A DNA stretch of 64,000 nucleotides. Origin: Spizellomyces punctatus DAOM BR117. Its lineage: Eukaryota > Chytridiomycota > Chytridiomycetes > Spizellomycetales > Spizellomycetaceae. The translations under genes were made by a program, and so were the position numbers. The stretch spans positions 992,476 through 1,056,475 of the forward strand of contig NW_015971540.1 of assembly GCF_000182565.1 (NCBI RefSeq), in the 5' to 3' direction. Every line of letters begins with the position of its first letter. Positions within the stretch are counted from its first letter, which is position 1. The notes beneath the pieces are model-generated. The model saw nothing but the letters and a program-made list of their open reading frames with translations. It did not search any database and was not told the DNA's origin. Below are positions 57,896 to 64,000 of the stretch, one piece after another.

Positions 57896-60800
57896 ATGGC
57901 TAATCTCAGCCATGTTCGCGTCGCCCTGCAGATCCATGCTGACAACCCTCACATAACGCGCAACGACGATAATTGCGTAACTTACCAACCGCCACCTACA
58001 AAAACTCGTACCCCAGACCCGCGCAAGATCCACTTTGACGGCTGCTTTGATGCGCGTGCCACGTCGACCGAAATTTACACGCAATGTGGCGTAGGTGCAT
58101 TCATTGACAGGGCGCTCCAAGGATATACAGCTGGGGTGTTCGCTATAGGATCCGGGAAGCTATCGGCACAAAAGCGGACAGGGATATTTGAGCCGCTTGT
58201 TAAAAAGTTGAAAAGTGCAGCAAAGCTAAATGGCGATATCACGGTTGAGATGGTTCACTTAGGGATAACAGATACGAAATGCATTGATCTGGTTAATGAT
58301 CGACCGGCCGACATTTCCGACGGCTTGAGGACGCATTTCAGAAATGTTGGAACATGGGCTCCGGTAGAAGAGGTGATTCGCAAGGGGTGCTCCCTGCCTT
58401 GGATTATGGATCTAAAGTTTGAGACAAAGAAACAACACCGAACTGTGGGTCACTTGGTTCTGGCAGATCTTGGAATGGTATGCTTTGATGAGGAGGTCAA
58501 TGAAAACGTTTTCCGGCAGCGTGGACCCGGTGTGACAAAGTCCGTGTGGATTATGAAAAAGATTGTGCGGATGTTGACCCAAAATGGTGCGGAAGGGACT
58601 ATACCATTTGCAGACAGTACCTTGACGTCGATTTGCCGGGATTTCTTGGGTGGCAAGGCAGCAACTAAGTTTATCATACATGTGGATGGTAGAGACAGTG
58701 TGAGCGCAAATGAGATTGCGGGCGTCGTGGATTTTGCAGAAACAATGAGGAAGATCAAGACGTTAGAATGTGTAAATGATGTAGACCCACGGGTTGCTGA
58801 GCTGCAGACAGCTATCAAGGAGTTGGAGGCACAGGTTCGCGATCTTCGAGCTTTGACAGAAAAAGAAGCGTTGAAGTTTGAGTTCAGGATGAGGGAGCAA
58901 ATAGAAGGACACAATGCAGCACTGGCGGAATTGGAACAACAAAAGGAAAAGGAAGGGGAGGAACGACAAAAAGACTTCGACACACGGTGCTTAAGAATGA
59001 AGGACGAGTTTGCCGCCACCCTATTGGAGTGCAACAATTCATGGAAGCAGACAGTAGTGAAGGCTCGCAACGAGAAAGACGACGCAATTCAACTGGTAGG
59101 AGCTCGGCAGATTTCATTTGTACATTGAATTAAGCCGTAAAAGTAATTCCAATTTCCATGATTCAGCTGAAAGAAGAGCTGGAAGAAGCTCAGTTAACTG
59201 CACGCGTTGAAGTCACGAAAGCCTTGCACGATAAAGCAGCCGTAGATGAAGCATTGCGGAAGGAGCGTGTTCAAATGCGTGCGTGGCTCTCTTCTTGTTT
59301 ATTGCGTTTGGTGAAAGTGCTCATATTCGTTCTTTAACATAGTGCTTATGTCGCATGATTACCAGCAACTTCGGTTAGACAATGATGAATTGTTGCGAAA
59401 TTCTGAGAAGATGAAGGTGAGGTTTGCTTTAAAGAAGAATTGACCGATCTTTCGGAGTTGCTGACGACACTCCGCATGTAGACGAGTTACATCGACTTAG
59501 AAAAGGCACATCAGGAGCTTGTTACCGTCAAGGAGTCACTCGAGAACCGGTGCATTGAATTACAAGCAGACCTGGACACTGAGAGAGCGAACGCGCGGAA
59601 GACAATGGAAGAGCTGGAAATCACCAGAACGGCATTAAATACCTCAAATGAAAGTCTTGAACGCGTAAAGTACCAGCTTGAAATCGCAGAAACTGAAAGT
59701 CGAGACAAGTCGGTGAAAATCGATGAGATCGAAAAGCTGCTCTCAGAGAAGCAACTAGAGCTGGTCGAACAAAGTACGCAGGTTGATCGTTTGGAAAAGA
59801 AGTTGGTAGGATCTGAAGCCAGATTAGACGAGGCTCGGCTTGCATCTGATCGGCTTAAAGAGGAGAGAGATGCTGCGACTGCACGCCTGGAAGTGATGCG
59901 GGATCAAGCTAATTCCGAAGTTGCGAGTATCCGAGAGCAAGTTGACAAATCCCGTGACGAGACTGCTGAGACTCGGGATGATCTCTTGCAGGCGAAGGAA
60001 ACCATTAAGAATCTTCGTGCGGAGAAGACCAAAATTGAAGCCGCATCCCGTGATGAAGTGGCCAAAATGCAGAAAGAGGTTGAGAACCTCCGCAAAAATT
60101 CAGAGAAGGTTGCACGGGAGCTGGAGAGGGCTGAAGGGCGATTTGAGGGTGAACGAGAAGGATGGATACGGGAAAGAGAATCCTGGGAGCGGGAGAGACG
60201 CAGATTGGTTGATGAGGTGCAAGAACTCAAGATGGAAGCTATGAGAGCGCGAATAAGTGGGAGCGAGGAAGGCGACAAAGTCAAGGTATGCCTCATATGA
60301 TGTCGAACTATTGACACTGCCGTTGCTAACTATTTTGTCATGTCTGTGTCAAGGCGTGGTTTGAGAAGCTGGAATTAGAGAACCGTCGACTTCGGGACGA
60401 GATTGATCATGTCAAAGCGTCCCGGCGGGAGGACCGGACGGCTGAAGCCGAAAGCGAACGTGTCCGGATGCATCTGGCCCGTCTTGAATCAGAGAACCAA
60501 CGAATGGCGGAAGACGTAGCTCGGAAAGAACGTGAATTGGCCCACGAGAAAGCTAGGTTAGAAACCTTGGCGAAAACCACTGAGAAAGCTGTGCCTGCTA
60601 AGCGCAACCGTAAGAAGCAACCGGTAGAAGTTGTTGAGGAAGATGTAGATGACTATGGCGCTGAGCAGGAAACCGCCGAACAGGAGGAAATTACGGTCCA
60701 ACGTAAGAAAAAGGCTAGGGGACGAAAAAAGAAAGATGCACCAAAAATAGAGAACGATGCACCCTTACTAAATGGTGCACATTCGGACCTCGACGATGAT

Positions 60801-61919
60801 CATCAGGAGGATGAAGTGCGGGAAGTGGCATCACAAGGGAAGGAACGAACTTCGCATGGAAGAAAAAATGCACGGAGCCCTTCTCCCTTTGTCGAAGAGA
60901 TCGCGGAGATTGCGGAGGTGAGCCAAAACGCCGTTGTCGCAAGCGTCAAACCGAAGGCAAAGGGTCGTGCGAAAAAGGGCGCGACAGTGGCAGCTAGCAA
61001 AGTAGCGGATGTTCCAGCTGGACGCAATGAGCCTTCAGATCTCCTTAATGTGGGTGACGAGCCGAGCAATGTTGAGTCGGCATCTAGACCTACGGCACGA
61101 AAGAGAAAAAATGCACCCAAAAAGTCTGATCCCGAGGTGCCTAGCCATGATGCGAGCCCGGTGCATGCAGAACCAAACTTTGAATTTGCGACAGTAGGTA
61201 AGGAGTCAGGAAATCAAACGAACCATCGAGAACCGGAGACCGTGGTGGAAACCAGATCAGATGTGACTGCCACAGAGCCTATGGTGGAAGTAGCAGTATC
61301 ATCAGGATCAACAAAGAAGCGAAAGAAAATGGCACCTATCGAGACGCCTTCCACGCCACCTCAACAATCTGGACAAGTCTCTGTGGATGATATCTTAGGA
61401 ATAACGACCGGAGTCGGCGAAACCATTGAATCTGAGAAAGAGAACCGGGCGAGCAAAAAGGGGAAAGGAAAGGGAAAGGGGGCGACAAAAGAGTTGTTGG
61501 GAGAGACTCTGAGCGAGAAAGAGAAGGACACGAAAAAGCGAAAACTGAATCCGAAGCGAAAAATCTCGCTGGAAGTTGTGGAAGAGGATCAAGTGGAAAA
61601 CAAGGAGAAAAAGAAGTCGGTGAGTGACGGCACAATATTTCTTGAGCATCTCATACGACAAGTGAGAAACTCATTTGTGATATCTTTGTAGCAATTCGCC
61701 CCAGCCGTCCAACCAGCTGCGACTGGGCCACCCGTACTCAGTCTTTCCCAACGTGCTGCGGCACTCTCAACATTAACAACCGGCGAAAACCGATTGGGCT
61801 ACCTAAAAGCCCGTATACCCAACCTAAATGCAAGCGGACGCATGGAATTCAAGAAGCGACCCGGTTTGGATCCGGAGAGGATGAAAACTATATTACAGGG
61901 ATATGGTATAAGTGATTGA
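57896..61919 (+). CDS. Divergent kinesin-like protein with degenerate motor, long coiled coil and basic tail
   Basis: About 1,200 residues in seven or more exons. The first 280 residues show the kinesin trace: FDGCFDARATSTEIYTQCG, ALQGYTAGVFAIGSGK, RTVGHLVLADLGM, IPFADSTLTSICRDFLGG, and VVDFAETMRKIKTLECVNDV (neck entry). The ATPase motifs are damaged: the P-loop GQTGxGKT reads AIGSGKLS, switch I NxxSSRSH is gone, and DLAGSE reads DLGMVC. A coiled coil of about 550 residues follows (VAKMQKEVENLRKNSEKVAR). The tail is lysine-rich with several basic stretches (KKRKKMAPIE; KRKLNPKRK) and ends GYLKARIPNLNASGRMEFKK, then RPGLDPERMKTILQGYGISD. Likely microtubule- or chromatin-linked without motor activity. 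Confidence 0.75.
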
Positions 61920-62484
61920 ATGGCGTGGGGAGGGATGAGGCGTCGTGGTGAAGGCACATAGTACATGTGCAGTGTATAATAGTGAGGGTTTGGTAGCTTG
62001 TTTCCTTTCTTTTTGGTACATAATGTAGTAGCGTGAATGATAATATCTATTAACGTCAGTTGCTTCCAAAACTGCGGCCTAAGGTGCGCGAAATTAACTA
62101 TGTGCGCAAAACCATGAAGCCATGGTGCGTTAACTACTCGATGGTTTCACCCATTCCAAGACCCATTTGGTGTATGAAGAGGGTATCTGTAAGGCATGTT
62201 ATAGATGAATGTTTCCGCGAAAGGGCAACTTGCAGCTTGCCGCATTTTTACTTTTGTATTTTCTACTTTTGATATACATTTGATACACATGCAATTTTCT
62301 AAGACAGATACAAGTCATATAGGTTACATTCCAAACCCACAACCTTCCTCTTACGCATGAGGAGCCGCATCGCCCACTGAGGAAGAGCACAATGGCACTT
62401 GTTCTGGAGGATCCATTTGCTATCCTACTCTGGCATTGCAAGAGCTTGCTGGCGCCGTTGCCCCCATCGCAGAAAGTGAGACCA
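61920..62484. other. Convergent region after kinesin-like gene
   Basis: No supported gene. Mostly AT-rich 3' flank. Confidence 0.45.
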
Positions 62485-62926
62485 TCAGTTGGTTGGTTTG
62501 GAGGCTTTACGGGTGCGCGTAGGCTTGTGGGTCGCCTTGTGCGTAGGTTTGTGTGTCGCCTTGTGCGTAGGCTTGTGCGTCGCCTTGTGCGTAGGCTTGC
62601 GGGAACGAGTGGCGGTCGGCTTCAGACTCTTGGTTACGTTACAGAATGCCGCATATTGAGGTACATTGGCACAGGGTTCTTGACAAGTGTTTTGGACAGT
62701 CCAGTTTCCTATGCAACAAGCAAAAGTTAGTCCGCGCCGAAATGGAGTTTTGTACACGCGAGAAATACATACCTGTAGCGGCATTGCATTGAAGAAAGTC
62801 CTTGCCTTTGCACGCGTAGGTATCTTTGCTTGGAGTGCATTTACCGCCAGCCTTGACCGCGTTGCTACCGGAGATCAAGAGAGCAATTGCCGCAAGGGCG
62901 ACCAAAAGAGTAGTGAAGGCGTGCAT
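62485..62926 (-). CDS. Small secreted Cys-rich protein with KPTHKATH repeats
   Basis: Two exons from ATG 62926, about 125 residues. A signal peptide (HAFTTLLVALAAIALLISGS) is followed by a compact six-cysteine domain: GGKCTPSKDTYACKGKDFLQ and, across the intron, CNAATGNWTVQNTCQEPCAN and AFCN. The spacing C-x6-C-x6-C-(10)-C-x3-C is like small fungal carbohydrate-binding or effector-type modules, though no exact family is claimed. The tail has about three 24-base repeats coding KPTHKATH and is rich in Thr and Lys, so probably O-mannosylated. A CATAAAAG box lies near 63024-63031 on the minus strand, roughly 100 bp upstream of the start. Confidence 0.75.
62515..62600 (-). repeat. 24-bp tandem repeats coding KPTHKATH
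   Basis: About three copies of a 24-base unit, seen on the plus strand as alternating cttgtgcgt-aggcttgtg and cgcc blocks, inside the secreted-protein gene. Boundaries approximate. Confidence 0.75.
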
Positions 62927-63424
62927 AATGTCTTTTCAATAACACGAATTTGATAGAGGAGATTTGGCGTGCAAGACGAGAGAAAACCTGTTTGGTGACG
63001 AGGGGGAGCTGAGAGGAGTCGTCCTTTTATGCACCGAGCGAGGAAACCCAAGAGAGAAGCAGGTTCTTCTTTTCAGAACAATCCATCCCACAGCCATCCA
63101 TTGAGAGAAATCCTTTTGGAGAAAAACAGCTGTTCTTCTTGGCATTTCGTGCTTCGATATGACGCGCGCATAGGTAAGGAACGTGTTTTCGAACGTTCTC
63201 CACCAAATGTAAGTATTATGAAGAACAAGAATATTCGATGGGGATAAGACGTTGTGACCGCGCGATGGAGGAACTCCAAATGATATGCGAATAGGCGCGG
63301 AAAGAACGCTTACCTAAATTCAAAGTCCGCAAGACCGGCTTAGCATGCGCGCGCGCGTGTTAAGATTGGAATTAGATAATGAAGACGAATGATTCAACGT
63401 AATTTTGGGACGCCAATTCTAACC
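62927..63424. other. Intergenic between secreted protein and cysteine dioxygenase fragment
   Basis: Promoter side of the secreted-protein gene. Searched by eye on the minus strand for the missing cysteine dioxygenase exons (a HDHxxSxC-type motif); none found. A (GC)n-like run GCGCGCGCGC is near 63350. Confidence 0.5.
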
Positions 63425-63553
63425 CTAAGGTATTATGACATATGGACATGATCTGAGCTCAAAATCCGTAAAGGGCTCTGCTAATGACAAAAACATTGCA
63501 AAAGCAGGGAGGTGTAAGCATCCCAATTGACTTGTTTGATGCTCTTGTCTCTT

Positions 63554-63751
63554 GCCGTCGTCCACGAGATTGCGTGTGTATGGTTTTGAGGGATCAAAGT
63601 GTGCGTATGGCGCATAGTCATCTGGAGAGGGTGCGTAAGACTGGAGAAGGCGGGAGATGGCGGGGAGGGAAAAGTCTGAGCTAGTTATTTCTCTGTGGAG
63701 AGTTTGTATGAGTGTGTCAAGATCTTTGGGTATGGGGAGTGGGCTAGTCAA
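63554..63751 (-). pseudogene. Cysteine dioxygenase fragment (N-terminal exon only)
   Basis: Sixty-odd codons match the start of cysteine dioxygenase, which oxidises cysteine to its sulfinate: PLPIPKDLDTLIQTLHREI, then SYAPSPDDYAPYAHFD and PYTRNLVDDG. After that point the frame departs from the family. The cupin part with the iron-binding histidines is not found in the 600 bp downstream, which another gene occupies. No ATG precedes the fragment in frame; a 3' splice-like GACTAG lies just before it. So both ends are missing: a gene relic or a misplaced exon. The reading of the match itself is secure. Confidence 0.6.
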
Positions 63752-63788
63752 TCAGAGTGTGGGTAAGTTCCCTGTTAATGCCGGCTTT

Positions 63789-64000
63789 CTATATTGTCAA
63801 TGGGGGTTCGTCACAAAAAGAGATATCAGTTTGTTTTCCCTGTGGACTCTCAATGTCTTCAAGCGTGTCAGCGCTTGGAGACATTGAAAGCAGTGGATCA
63901 TCAGGGAAAAACAAATCTGTGCGTTCCCCTGCCGCTTTCCAAAGTTGAGCTTTTGCTAACTCAAATCGAATTAGCCCCATCATTCCGTGCAGGTTGACTA
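63789..64000 (-). CDS. 3' end of an unrecognised gene (runs off the window)
   Basis: An open frame enters from the right edge and stops at 63789, reading GLIRFELAKAQLWKAAGERT and DLFFPDDPLLSMSPSADTLE, with an acidic, Ser/Pro-rich end. No family recognised. It could be the final exon of a gene beyond the window or an upstream exon related to the cysteine dioxygenase fragment. Confidence 0.35.
   Translation of the reverse strand, partial: VNLHGMMGLIRFELAKAQLWKAAGERTDLFFPDDPLLSMSPSADTLEDIESPQGKQTDISFCDEPPLTI

Overview
The window looks like nuclear DNA of an intron-dense fungus, probably an early-diverging (chytrid-like) lineage. Almost every gene is split by short GT-AG introns of about 55-80 bp. 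It carries a fungus-specific WOPR (Gti1/Pac2/Wor1) regulator, an assimilatory nitrate reductase of fungal/plant layout, and a Ral-type GTPase and EED-like WD40 protein that are better known from animals. The lineage is an inference. No transposon, CRISPR array or prophage was seen. Exon junctions were worked out by hand from splice motifs and family knowledge, so internal boundaries are provisional.

Layout. 0-6.3 kb: 3' end of chorismate mutase (+), PRP19 (-), an RGG/prion-like protein (-), a STIMATE-family membrane protein (+). 6.3-16 kb: an RRM-RRM-WD40 protein (-), an ankyrin/coiled-coil RasGEF (+), a CaaX-ended charged-helix protein (-). 16.4-24 kb: two tRNA-Ala(CGC) genes (-), HSP90 (+), EMC6 (+), proteasome alpha PSMA3/PRE10 (-), SMU1 (+). 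24-33 kb: a GluRS with a C-terminal EMAPII tRNA-binding domain (-), an EED-like WD40 protein (+), the GPI transamidase PIG-K (-), an unrecognised gene (-). 33-42.7 kb: tetraspanin (+), SmD1 (-), SRP14 (+), an unrecognised basic protein (-), a Myb/SANT-like small protein (+), a G-alpha subunit (+), a TTC33-like TPR protein (-). 42.7-49 kb is gene-poor: a WOPR regulator (-) with a 2.1-kb upstream gap, a VAP/MSP protein (+), a third tRNA-Ala. 49-64 kb: nitrate reductase (+) behind a cluster of GATA sites, a WWM1-like WW protein (-), ABCE1/RLI1 (+), Ral-like GTPase (-), a degenerate kinesin-like protein (+), a small secreted Cys-rich protein (-), a cysteine dioxygenase fragment (-), and an edge fragment.

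The genes do not form one pathway. Recurrent themes are splicing (PRP19, SMU1, SmD1), protein targeting and the ER (SRP14, EMC6, PIG-K, VAP), chromatin WD40 proteins (EED-like, RbAp48/FVE-like) and small/large G-protein signalling (RasGEF, Ral, G-alpha). The most unusual items are domain architectures: GluRS fused to an Arc1/EMAPII-type domain while lacking the N-terminal GST-like domain, RRMs fused to an RbAp48/FVE-like propeller, ankyrin repeats fused to RasGEF, a kinesin without a P-loop, and a G-alpha whose switch-I glycine is replaced by threonine at the position that controls RGS sensitivity.
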